Positions 6,264 to 13,158 of a DNA stretch of 14,168 nucleotides are shown in pieces. The notes beneath the pieces are model-generated. The model saw only the letters and a program-made list of their open reading frames with translations. It was not told where the DNA came from and searched no databases. The stretch is taken from the NCBI GenBank assembly GCA_017629925.1, contig JAGBWH010000011.1, positions 1 through 14,168 of the forward strand. The letters are read 5' to 3'. Origin of the DNA: Clostridia bacterium. Lineage in GTDB: Bacteria; Bacillota; Clostridia; Oscillospirales; CAG-272. Each line of letters opens with the position of its first letter. Position 1 is the stretch's first letter. A program made the translations under genes and the position numbers.

Positions 6264-7421
6264 ATGGAAAACAAAGTAAAAACAACAAAAAAAGAACAAA
6301 AACGCCTCACGCCGGAGCAGCGCGGTAAAATAGGCACATTATCGAGTGTGATTGGTATTTTGGTCAATCTTTTGCTCTTTGCAGGAAAATTCTTTGCAGG
6401 GATGCTCATTGGCTCTATTGCCATCAGCGCAGACGCACTCAACAACCTCTCCGATGCTGCATCATCTCTCATCTCTCTTGTGACTTTTCGCATAGCGAGC
6501 AAACCCGCCGATCGTGACCACCCATTTGGCCATGCGAGAATTGAGTATGTATCTGCGCTCATCGTTGGGTTTTTAATTATCATTGTGGGATATGAACTCA
6601 TCAAATCTTCGATTGAAAAAATCCTTTCCCCCACAGAAACCGCCTATCAAAGTGTGGTGGTTTGGATTTTGGCAATTTCTATTGCACTAAAACTGTTTTT
6701 GTTTGTGTTAAATCGCCTATTTGGCAAACGCATCATGTCTGACGTTTTGCTTGCGACGTCACTTGACAGTTTCACCGATGCCATGGCAACTATGGCAGTG
6801 CTGGTATCTACACTACTACTTCGCTTCGCTCAACTCAACATAGACGCCTACATGGGTTTGATTGTAGCCATGTTAATCCTGTGGGCAGGTATTAAAGTTT
6901 TGCGAGAAAATCTCAGCCCCATTTTAGGCGAAGCCCCAAGCCAGAAAGTGATAGAACAAATCACCTGCATCATTGTGCGCTATCCTGAAATTTTAGGCAT
7001 ACACGATATGGCGGTGCACAGCTACGGTCCTATGCACATCATAGTTTCCCTTCATGCCGAGGTTGATGGCCGCGTGGATGTGTTTACCACGCATGATGTC
7101 ATCGACAATATAGAACGACAAATCAAAGAGGAACTGGATATTGATTGCACCATACACATGGATCCTATTGTGGTGGGAGATGAAATGGTAGACAAGTTAA
7201 AGAAAACTGTGCATGACATCCTCAAATCCATTGATTTGCGCATTCATCTTCATGATTTCAGATGCGTGATTGGCAGAAGCCACACCAACCTTATTTTTGA
7301 TGCAGACGTCCCCTTTGAGGTCAAAGAAAAAGACGAAGTGTTGCGCAAGATGATGAGCGAGGCCATCAAAGCCAAATTGGGCGACCAATACTTTGCGGTG
7401 ATTACCATCGACAGAAATTGA
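6264..7421 (+). CDS. Cation diffusion facilitator (CDF) family transporter
   Basis: A 385-residue membrane exporter of divalent metal ions driven by proton exchange. Six membrane segments are visible (about 26-50, 52-75, 92-112, 129-150, 162-187, 192-212). The metal site shows N60-x3-D64 in segment 2 (family signature DALNNLSDAASS) and D168-x3-D172 in segment 5; HPFGHARIEY at 86-95 is the conserved loop. A DxxxD pattern in segment 5, rather than HxxxD, has been linked with Mn2+ transporters, so manganese (or iron) is more likely than zinc, by inference. The cytoplasmic domain (about 213-298) is followed by about 85 extra residues resembling a second copy of that domain, as in many clostridial CDF proteins. 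AAGGA lies 8 nt before ATG 6264. It diverges from the Smr-like gene with a 32-nt gap. Confidence 0.93.
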   Translation: MENKVKTTKKEQKRLTPEQRGKIGTLSSVIGILVNLLLFAGKFFAGMLIGSIAISADALNNLSDAASSLISLVTFRIASKPADRDHPFGHARIEYVSALIVGFLIIIVGYELIKSSIEKILSPTETAYQSVVVWILAISIALKLFLFVLNRLFGKRIMSDVLLATSLDSFTDAMATMAVLVSTLLLRFAQLNIDAYMGLIVAMLILWAGIKVLRENLSPILGEAPSQKVIEQITCIIVRYPEILGIHDMAVHSYGPMHIIVSLHAEVDGRVDVFTTHDVIDNIERQIKEELDIDCTIHMDPIVVGDEMVDKLKKTVHDILKSIDLRIHLHDFRCVIGRSHTNLIFDADVPFEVKEKDEVLRKMMSEAIKAKLGDQYFAVITIDRN

Positions 7422-7427
7422 CGTATT

Positions 7428-7455
7428 TTGACAATAATTATTTACATTATATTAT
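7428..7455 (+). promoter_or_regulatory. Orphan promoter-like sequence after the CDF gene
   Basis: TTGACA (7428-7433), a 16-nt spacer and TATTAT (7450-7455) make a good promoter match just after the CDF stop codon. No plus-strand gene follows; the next structure is a terminator ending near 7545. The surrounding DNA is very AT-rich, so a chance match is possible. Confidence 0.45.
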
Positions 7456-7461
7456 CAATTT

Positions 7462-7545
7462 CGCTCAAATTCATCAAAACCCCGCCTGTTTTTATACAAA
7501 TACACAACTCTGCACTCTCGCTCAAATCATGCGGGAGTGCTTTTT
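7462..7545 (+). ncRNA. Candidate small RNA between promoter and terminator
   Basis: If the promoter-like sequence is active, transcription from about 7462 to the terminator would give an RNA of about 84 nt. It holds two near-copies of TCGCTCAAAT-TCAT (7461-7474 and 7518-7530), the second inside the terminator hairpin, and no credible reading frame. This rests only on the promoter and terminator arrangement; the region could simply be the 3' end of the CDF mRNA. Confidence 0.28.
7512..7545 (+). terminator. Rho-independent terminator of the CDF gene
   Basis: GCACTCTCGC (7512-7521) pairs with GCGGGAGTGC (7531-7540) through 10 bp including one G-U pair. The loop is 9 nt and TTTTTATAT follows. 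The structure lies about 90 nt after the CDF stop codon. Confidence 0.87.
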
Positions 7546-7627
7546 ATATAAGAATTGCAGTAAACGGTATGTTTTAGCGAAATAGGTGGGGGGTTTTTGA
7601 AGTTTTAGAATATTTTGGATAAAATCA

Positions 7628-7660
7628 GGGCTGTTGCAAAAGCATATTTTGCAACAGCCC
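7628..7660 (-). terminator. Terminator of the yqeG-efp operon
   Basis: A perfect 14-bp stem, GGGCTGTTGCAAAA with TTTTGCAACAGCCC, closes a 5-nt loop. It lies 26 nt beyond the stop codon of the last minus-strand gene. The stem's own A/T end and a following TGATTTTAT give a modest U-tract on the minus strand. Confidence 0.82.
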
Positions 7661-7686
7661 CGTGTATTCCTTCTCAATGGAAGGAC

Positions 7687-8127
7687 TTATTCTTTATCAT
7701 CGCTAGCGGGGCAACCTTCGCAGTCTTCGCCGCAGCAGGAGCCGTCACACTCGAAATCAAGTTCGAGGTTTTCGCCGCAAGAGGGACAGGTGATCTCGTC
7801 GCCTTCAAGAGAATCATCAAAGCAAACGACTTCACCGCAAGAAGGACAAACGACTTCGTAGAATTGAGTTTCCTCTTCGTCGTCGAAGTCATCCTCTTCG
7901 AATTCTTCTTCGTAGAGTTGATCTTCTACAATAGCCAGATCGTCATCAATTTCTTCGATGTATTCGCCTAAGTCTTTTACTTTTTCTTGAAGTTCAGCCA
8001 CTTCATGAGCCAAAGTGTCTACTGTGTCCATCAATGCCACAAACAATTTGCCTTCGGGAGTGGTTTTGTCGATAGACAAACCTTCAAAAATGCCTTTGAG
8101 ATAAGCTACAGATTCATTGGATTTCAT
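7687..8127 (-). CDS. CD1247 N-terminal-type zinc-ribbon protein
   Basis: A 146-residue, highly acidic protein. The N-terminal part (VAYLKGIFEGLSIDKTTPEGKLFVALMDTVDTL, residues 8-40) matches what I recall as the CD1247 N-terminal domain of clostridia. It continues into a predicted coiled coil (about 36-72), an Asp/Glu-rich linker (about 73-86), and a zinc ribbon with C94-x2-C97 and C114-x2-C117. After the ribbon comes an extra cysteine cluster, C127, C131, C132, C136 and C139, in the last 20 residues. Function is not known. It lies 45 nt downstream of efp with no intervening terminator, so it is probably co-transcribed. AAGGAG sits 7-8 nt before ATG 8127. A metal-binding, protein- or RNA-interacting role is a guess from composition. 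Confidence 0.8.
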   Translation of the reverse strand: MKSNESVAYLKGIFEGLSIDKTTPEGKLFVALMDTVDTLAHEVAELQEKVKDLGEYIEEIDDDLAIVEDQLYEEEFEEDDFDDEEETQFYEVVCPSCGEVVCFDDSLEGDEITCPSCGENLELDFECDGSCCGEDCEGCPASDDKE

Positions 8128-8172
8128 GGGTATTCTCCTTTCTAAATATGAAAATGTAAAAAGGGATACAAA

Positions 8173-8739
8173 TTATGCGCGTTCCAGGTAAGAACCGCCT
8201 TCACGAGTGTCAATACGAATCATATCGCCTTCGTTGATGAAAATCGGAACTCTAATGGTAGCGCCGGTTTCAACTACGGCATTCTTTTGCACGTTGGTAG
8301 CTGTGTTGCCTTTCACGCCGGGTTCGGTTTCGATGACACGGAGTGTTACGAATGTGGGAGGTTCTACGGAGAAAACTTCGCCCTTCCAAGAGATGATTTT
8401 GCACATGGTTTCTTCTTTGACGAAACGGAAGTTATCGCCAAGTTTGGAGCCAGCCAAAGGAATTTGGTCGTAGGTTTCCATATCCATGAAGTAGTACAGA
8501 TCGCCATCATTGTAAACGTATTGCATTTCTTTACGTTCAATGTAAGCTTGTTCGAATTTTGCGGTGGGGTTAAAGGAAGTTTCAGTTACAGAACCGGTGA
8601 TGACATTTTTCATCTTGGTACGAACGAAAGCTGCGCCTTTACCGGGTTTTACATGCTTGAATTCGATAACCTGCATGAGTTGACCATCCATTTCGAAGGT
8701 CACACCATTTCTAAAATCGCCTGCAGTAATGGTTGCCAT
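8173..8739 (-). CDS. efp: Translation elongation factor P
   Basis: EF-P binds between the P and E sites of ribosomes stalled at consecutive prolines and helps peptide-bond formation. The 188 residues have the standard three-domain layout: a KOW-like N-terminal domain with the loop [10 protein letters not shown] (K34 is the tip lysine that is modified in many bacteria, equivalent to K32 of Bacillus subtilis EF-P), an OB domain, and a C-terminal OB domain with the signature region from [12 protein letters not shown] near 136 to [12 protein letters not shown] near 167. It ends in GGSYLERA, as is usual. No lysine-modifying gene is present nearby. GAGG precedes ATG 8739 by about 10 nt. The gene has its own promoter, but its neighbour upstream is a Xaa-Pro peptidase, the common Firmicutes arrangement. 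Confidence 0.97.
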   Translation of the reverse strand: MATITAGDFRNGVTFEMDGQLMQVIEFKHVKPGKGAAFVRTKMKNVITGSVTETSFNPTAKFEQAYIERKEMQYVYNDGDLYYFMDMETYDQIPLAGSKLGDNFRFVKEETMCKIISWKGEVFSVEPPTFVTLRVIETEPGVKGNTATNVQKNAVVETGATIRVPIFINEGDMIRIDTREGGSYLERA

Positions 8740-8837
8740 AATACAGTTTCCTCAGCGTTGTTTGATATAGTCGAGAAAGTGGTCCCGCTCATCCGCTGAC
8801 AGAACGGCTTTCCCTATGAATGTTGCTTAACAGGAAT

Positions 8838-8866
8838 ATTTTACACTAACTTTTACATTTTTGCAA
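8838..8866 (-). promoter_or_regulatory. Promoter of efp inside the operon
   Basis: On the minus strand, -35 TTGCAA (8866-8861), a 17-nt spacer and -10 TAAAAT (8843-8838) form a strong match. A-tracts at 8870-8874, 8879-8885 and 8887-8892 lie directly upstream and could act as an UP element. The leader to ATG 8739 would be about 92 nt. It implies efp can be expressed separately from yqeG and pepP. Confidence 0.78.
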
Positions 8867-8970
8867 TAGTTTTTCGCATTTTTTTGTTTTTTGTGCAATA
8901 ATTATGCAAAACAAGCAGAAAAACAGGGGTTTTGGGGATAAAAGACCATCAAAAATCGCGTTTTTCGGGA

Positions 8971-10044
8971 TTATGCGAAAAGTTCAATCATCTCTTTGGG
9001 GCTGGCGGTGAAATCGCGGCAGCCATTTTCCTCGACGGCCACCATGTCTTCAATACGGCAACCGTATTGTCCTTGCACATAAATGCCCGGCTCTACGGTG
9101 ACAACATGGCCCACTTCAAGGAAGATATTTTTGGCGGATTGAGCAAGTCGGGGACTTTCATGGATGAAGAGCCCTACCCCATGCCCCAAACTATGACCAA
9201 AACATCCGCGGTAGGCTGTGCTGTCTATGATATCTCTTGCCACTTTATCAACTTCATAGCCCTCCGCTCCTGCTTTGACAGCGGCAATGCCTGCGAGTTG
9301 TGCCTCCAGGACGGTGGCATATAGTGTTTTCATGTTGGCGTCGGCTTTGCCTATCACCACTGTTCTGGTCATGTCTGAACAATAACCGTCATAGGAAGCG
9401 CCATAGTCCATGGTAAGAAATCCTTTTTGCAGGGGCAAATTGCGAGGCTTGCCATGGGGCAATGCGCTGGCGTCGCCTGATACGGCAATGGTTTCAAATG
9501 CAAGACCATCCGCCCCATGCCGACGCATAAAGAATTCGAGTTCAAGTGCGACTTCGATTTCCGTCATGGAAGGTTGCATCATGCCGAGAATATGAGTAAA
9601 TGCGGCATCCGTGATGGATTGCGCTTTTGCCATTTTTTCTAATTCTTCGGGGGTTTTGATTTCTCTTACCTTCCCAAGCATCGCCCCACAAGGCAAAAAC
9701 GAAAACTCTTTATAGAGTTCAGACAAACGAGCGAACGCATCACAGGACATAGAGGCGGATTCATAGCCGACTGTTTTAACACCATGAGAGGAGAGCACTT
9801 CCTGCACAAAAGGGGCGCGAGGAGAAGGCATGACCACAGAGAAGGCTTTGTTTGCCTTTTTCTCGGCTTCCTCAAAATAGCGGAAGTCGGTCACCATATA
9901 CGCCTCGTCTTGCAAAATGACGAGCATACCATCGGTGAAGGGGTATTCCAGTAGGTAACGTTGGTTTAATTCATCTGTCACAAACAGGGCATCCATGCCC
10001 GCTTGCTTCATGGCAGCGCGTACTTTTTGTAGTTTAATGCTCAT
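8971..10044 (-). CDS. pepP: Xaa-Pro aminopeptidase / M24 family metallopeptidase
   Basis: A cytoplasmic dimetal aminopeptidase of the pita-bread fold that removes residues in front of proline. The 357 residues match the short Firmicutes form: an N-terminal creatinase-like domain (1-130) and the catalytic domain (135-357). All five metal ligands are present: D213 (MDYGAS), D224 (CSDMTRT), H288 (GHGVGL), E318 (VEPGIY) and E332 (RIEDM). H295 in IHESPRL is the usual additional active-site histidine. The start ATGAGCATTAA overlaps the end of the upstream endonuclease-like gene by 11 nt, and AAAGGA lies 9 nt upstream within that gene, so translation is probably coupled. efp follows after 231 nt. 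Proline-peptide turnover and EF-P are commonly linked by gene order. No clear terminator follows this gene, so read-through into efp is possible. Confidence 0.95.
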   Translation of the reverse strand: MSIKLQKVRAAMKQAGMDALFVTDELNQRYLLEYPFTDGMLVILQDEAYMVTDFRYFEEAEKKANKAFSVVMPSPRAPFVQEVLSSHGVKTVGYESASMSCDAFARLSELYKEFSFLPCGAMLGKVREIKTPEELEKMAKAQSITDAAFTHILGMMQPSMTEIEVALELEFFMRRHGADGLAFETIAVSGDASALPHGKPRNLPLQKGFLTMDYGASYDGYCSDMTRTVVIGKADANMKTLYATVLEAQLAGIAAVKAGAEGYEVDKVARDIIDSTAYRGCFGHSLGHGVGLFIHESPRLAQSAKNIFLEVGHVVTVEPGIYVQGQYGCRIEDMVAVEENGCRDFTASPKEMIELFA

Positions 10045-10897
10045 GTTTTAGCATCCTTTCATAATCGTTTTTCATGGAGACGGCATCAGCCGTTTGTGTC
10101 CCTGCGGATTCGCAAATAATGGTGGGAGAAACACCAAGCTCTGCTATGGCTTGCATCAGCGGTGCAGGCTCAGGCCCCCACTGGGTATCTGCGAATGTGA
10201 CATGGTTTTTTTCTCCTCCCTTTTCGGTATAAAGAATACGGGAGAAATGGCAATGCAGAAAACGTGCTTTGTCATCGCCCAGCTCCTCGCCAATTTTTTC
10301 GAACACTTGGCGGTAACTTGCCACATCGGGAAATGTGTTGCCCAAATTTCTGGCATTGAGGTGGCCAAAATCCACCACGGGAGAGAGGCGTCTATCCATC
10401 TTGCACAATGAAATCACTTCCTCAAGCGTGCCTAACTGATTGATTTTCCCCATGGTTTCCAGCCCAATGAGCACCCCATTATCCGGGAGCATTTCAAGCG
10501 TTTTTGCCACCGTATCAGCAGAAAGGCGCATAGCGTCCTCTCTTGACTGCTTGGCGATACCCCCCATGTGCACCACAATAATGCTCGCACCAATCAGCTC
10601 GGCGGCATACAGGCTATCGGCAATATAGCGAATGCTATTCATTCTTTTCTCGGGCTCAACGCTGGCAAGCGAAATGAAATAGGGGGCATGAAGAGACAGG
10701 CGAATGCCTTGCGCTCTGGCTTCTGCACCAAACTTAAGCAAAGCGTCCTCTGTTGCCATAATGCCTCTGCCTGCCTCATATTCATAGGCATCCAACCCAT
10801 TTTCTTTTACCCAACGGGGCGCGTAAATGCCTTTGCCTTTATACTTTGCGGCAAATGCTTCACAGTTCCCACCAGGGCCAAAATGCGCTTTTATCAT
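10034..10897 (-). CDS. Endonuclease IV-like TIM-barrel protein
   Basis: A 287-residue TIM-barrel protein of the AP endonuclease family 2. Probable metal ligands by position are H70 (LSLHAPYF), H110 (VVHMGG), E147 (GLETMGK), D176 and H179 (VDFGHLNAR), H215 or H217 (FLHCHFSR), H232 (NHVTF) and E263 (ICESAG). The aspartate of the canonical DxH pair of Escherichia coli endonuclease IV appears to be lysine here (K230). The segment from FSRILYTEKGGEKNH to the end resembles the archaeal/clostridial branch of the family rather than the classical Nfo. It could therefore be an AP-site endonuclease or a sugar-phosphate isomerase-like enzyme. Its ATG overlaps the yqeG stop by 4 nt (ATGA) and its end overlaps pepP by 11 nt, so it is embedded in the operon. 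Confidence 0.82.
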   Translation of the reverse strand: MIKAHFGPGGNCEAFAAKYKGKGIYAPRWVKENGLDAYEYEAGRGIMATEDALLKFGAEARAQGIRLSLHAPYFISLASVEPEKRMNSIRYIADSLYAAELIGASIIVVHMGGIAKQSREDAMRLSADTVAKTLEMLPDNGVLIGLETMGKINQLGTLEEVISLCKMDRRLSPVVDFGHLNARNLGNTFPDVASYRQVFEKIGEELGDDKARFLHCHFSRILYTEKGGEKNHVTFADTQWGPEPAPLMQAIAELGVSPTIICESAGTQTADAVSMKNDYERMLKHEH

Positions 10898-11400
10898 GTT
10901 TTATTCTTCTTTCTGTATCGTCTCATCACGGGTTTTTCACACAAGCGCTTAAAGCGTGTGAACAGGTCCCGTTTATCTCGAATCGGTGGCACCAAAATCG
11001 CCCATTTGAGCTTTGCCCATCTTGCCGCCCATATATCGGTGAAGATCTGGTCTCCCATGGCGGCGGTGGTCTCTTTTGTGCTCTGCATTTCTGCCATGGC
11101 ACGGCGCATTCCTTTTGGCATGGGCTTGTGTGCCGCAGGGATGACGGGAATTTGCATATCTTGGCAGAATAGTTCAATACGCCCCGTATGATTATTGCTC
11201 ACCACGCACAGCGAAATCCCACTCCTTGTCATGTGGTCCATCCACGCCAACAGTTTTTGGTCAGGGTGGGGTTGTTCGTAAGGGGCGAGCGTGTTGTCCA
11301 CATCCAGTATCAGCGCACAAATCCCCTTTTCTTTGAGATACTCGGGGGTGAGCGCATCATAGGTGGGGAGGTAAAGGTCGGGTTGAAGACGGCACATCAT
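10894..11400 (-). CDS. yqeG: YqeG family HAD-type phosphatase
   Basis: A 168-residue HAD-superfamily IIIA protein. Motif I is DVDNTL at 33-38 (nucleophile D33, acid D35), motif II is SNN at 68-70, motif III lysine is in HKPMPKG near 92-96, and motif IV is GDQIFTD at 116-122. The C-terminus is strongly basic (RRYRKKNKT), suggesting nucleic acid or ribosome contact. YqeG is conserved across Firmicutes, often beside the ribosome-assembly GTPase gene yqeH; its substrate is uncertain. Here it leads the minus-strand operon with a good promoter upstream. AAGGA lies 4 nt before ATG 11400 and 7 nt before a second ATG at 11397; the latter spacing is better, so translation may begin one codon later. Confidence 0.93.
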   Translation of the reverse strand: MMCRLQPDLYLPTYDALTPEYLKEKGICALILDVDNTLAPYEQPHPDQKLLAWMDHMTRSGISLCVVSNNHTGRIELFCQDMQIPVIPAAHKPMPKGMRRAMAEMQSTKETTAAMGDQIFTDIWAARWAKLKWAILVPPIRDKRDLFTRFKRLCEKPVMRRYRKKNKT

Positions 11401-11490
11401 AGATTCCTTTCCGTCTGTGTACTACCTATTGCAATGCCCTGTCCGGATGCCAAAAACGGCAAAACAAATGGGGCTCCATAGGTCATCTAT

Positions 11491-11519
11491 ATTATACTAC
11501 AATTTGAGCGAAAAAGCAA
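11491..11519 (-). promoter_or_regulatory. Promoter of the yqeG operon
   Basis: On the minus strand, -35 TTGCTT (11519-11514), a 17-nt spacer and consensus -10 TATAAT (11496-11491). The leader to the yqeG start would be about 85 nt. Confidence 0.8.
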
Positions 11520-11589
11520 GATTTTTTTTGCGAGGTGACGGGTTTCATTTTTTCTTTATTATAATTCATATAAAATTGCATAAAACATA

Positions 11590-11618
11590 TTGGCATTGGA
11601 AAAATTTTGTGGTATAAT
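11590..11618 (+). promoter_or_regulatory. Promoter of purB-fhs
   Basis: -35 TTGGCA (11590-11595), a 17-nt spacer and consensus -10 TATAAT (11613-11618). Another TATAAT at 11560-11565 lacks an equally good -35 box. Confidence 0.83.
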
Positions 11619-11709
11619 GAAAATGGTGTTTTACTCTGTTGCGACAGATAACGCACAAAAAACCAATCAATTTTCAGCCAATGATATATAAAAATGCGAG
11701 GATGGTCTC

Positions 11710-13143
11710 ATGTCAGACAAAACAAAATATATTTCCCCTTTTTCCACTCGTTATGCGAGCGCGGAAATGCAATTCGTCTTTTCAGAACAGTTTAAGTTCA
11801 GCACATGGCGAAAATTATGGGTTGCCTTAGCGAAAGCGGAAAAAGAACTCGGTTTGCCTATCACGGATGAGCAAATCGCAGAAATGTCAGCGCACGTGGA
11901 TGATATCAACTTTGACGTGGCAGAAAAAAGAGAACGCCAAGTTCGTCATGACGTCATGGCGCACGTCTATGCCTTCGGTCAACAATGCCCCTTGGCAGAG
12001 CCCATCATTCACCTCGGTGCCACCTCGTGCTATGTGGGCGATAACACAGATGTGATCATTTTGCGCGAAGCCTCCCAAATTCTCTTGCAAAAAGCGGTGC
12101 TGGTGGAGCAAAACTTGGCCGAATTTGCCAAAAAATATGCATCCATGCCCTGCTTGGCATATACCCATCTGCAACCCGCCCAACTGACCACCGTCGGCAA
12201 ACGCGCTACCCTGTGGATGAATGAGTTGCTCATGGACATAGAAAACATGGAATACCAACTCTCTCAACTGAAACTGCTCGGCTCAAAAGGCACAACGGGC
12301 ACACAGGCCAGTTTCATGGAGCTCTTTGACGGTGACGAAAGCAAGGTAAAAGCCCTTGACCAGTTGATTTGCACTGAAATGGGCTTTGGCGGTGCGGTGG
12401 AAGTATCGGGGCAAACCTATTCAAGAAAAGTGGATAGTTATTTTCTCGGTGTGCTCTCCGGATTTGCGCAAAGCGCCCTGAAATTCGCAAATGACCTGCG
12501 TATTCTCCAATCGTTTGAAGAGATAGAAGAGCCTTTTGAAAAAGACCAAATTGGCTCCTCTGCGATGCCCTACAAGCGCAACCCCATGCGCTGTGAAAGA
12601 ATATGCGCTTTGGCTCGGTACGTGATGGTGGATGCGCAAAACCCCGGTTTTACCGCAGGTACACAATGGTTTGAACGTACTCTCGATGATAGCGCAAACA
12701 AACGCATTGCCGTGGCAGAGGCATATTTGGCGGTGGATGCCATCCTCAACCTGTATGCCAATGTGACAAAAGGGCTGGTGGTATATGAAAAAATCATCGC
12801 TCGTCGCGTGATGGAAAAGCTGCCCTTTATGGCAACAGAAAACATCATGATGGCTTGTGTGAAACGCGGTGGCAACCGCCAAGAATTGCACGAAGCGTTG
12901 CGCGTTCATTCTCATGCGGCGGCGGCTGTTGTGAAAATGGAAGGCAAGCCCTGCGATTTAGTTGACCGCATTGCGGCAGATGAGCATTTCGGTCTTTCAA
13001 GAGAGGAAATTCTCGCCTGCCTTAACCCCGCCCTTTATATTGGTCGGAGTGTGTCCCAAACAGAAGAATTTTTAGCATCTCGCATTGCGCCTTTGCTCGG
13101 TCGATATCCCGAAGTGAAGGTAAAATGCGAAGTCAACGTATAA
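11710..13143 (+). CDS. purB: Adenylosuccinate lyase
   Basis: Cytoplasmic enzyme of the fumarase/aspartase superfamily that releases fumarate from SAICAR in IMP synthesis and from adenylosuccinate in AMP synthesis. The 477 residues contain the three conserved regions: RHDVMAHVYAF near 79-89 and HLGATSCYVGDNTD at 101-114, the catalytic-histidine segment YTHLQPAQ (H153), and the flexible signature loop GSSAMPYKRNPMRCE at 282-296 with catalytic serine S283 or S284. The length fits the longer PurB form related to animal ADSL rather than the roughly 430-residue Bacillus enzyme. GAGGA lies 7 nt before ATG 11710. fhs follows 15 nt later without a terminator, so the two are very probably co-transcribed. 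Confidence 0.97.
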   Translation: MSDKTKYISPFSTRYASAEMQFVFSEQFKFSTWRKLWVALAKAEKELGLPITDEQIAEMSAHVDDINFDVAEKRERQVRHDVMAHVYAFGQQCPLAEPIIHLGATSCYVGDNTDVIILREASQILLQKAVLVEQNLAEFAKKYASMPCLAYTHLQPAQLTTVGKRATLWMNELLMDIENMEYQLSQLKLLGSKGTTGTQASFMELFDGDESKVKALDQLICTEMGFGGAVEVSGQTYSRKVDSYFLGVLSGFAQSALKFANDLRILQSFEEIEEPFEKDQIGSSAMPYKRNPMRCERICALARYVMVDAQNPGFTAGTQWFERTLDDSANKRIAVAEAYLAVDAILNLYANVTKGLVVYEKIIARRVMEKLPFMATENIMMACVKRGGNRQELHEALRVHSHAAAAVVKMEGKPCDLVDRIAADEHFGLSREEILACLNPALYIGRSVSQTEEFLASRIAPLLGRYPEVKVKCEVNV

Positions 13144-13158
13144 AGTGAGGCAAGAGAA

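Larger units (their letters stand above)
11401..11709. other. Divergent promoter region between yqeG and purB
   Basis: This 309-nt gene-free region contains the yqeG promoter at 11491-11519 (minus) and the purB promoter at 11590-11618 (plus). The leader of purB is about 85 nt and includes a small hairpin (TCTGT, TGCG loop, ACAGA). I see no purine riboswitch or short gene here. Confidence 0.75.

Noticed and set aside
8287..8799. 170-codon open frame on the plus strand opposite efp
   Set aside because: The minus strand encodes unmistakable EF-P; this frame has no good ribosome binding site and is a shadow.
8760..8828. Peptide-like frame on the minus strand in the efp leader (ends in FLDYIKQR)
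   Set aside because: It reads plausibly but has no start codon after the preceding in-frame stop, so it is not supported as a leader peptide.
7459..11513. 13-mer TTTCGCTCAAATT shared by 7459-7471 (plus) and 11501-11513 (minus)
   Set aside because: By rough estimate a few shared 13-mers are expected by chance in a window this size; the contexts differ.
11619..11709. Purine riboswitch before purB
   Set aside because: The leader is only about 85 nt and lacks the conserved loop sequences; only a 5-bp hairpin is seen.
12421..12915. 164-codon open frame antisense to purB
   Set aside because: PurB motifs fully explain this region; the His/Cys-rich antisense product is typical of a shadow frame.
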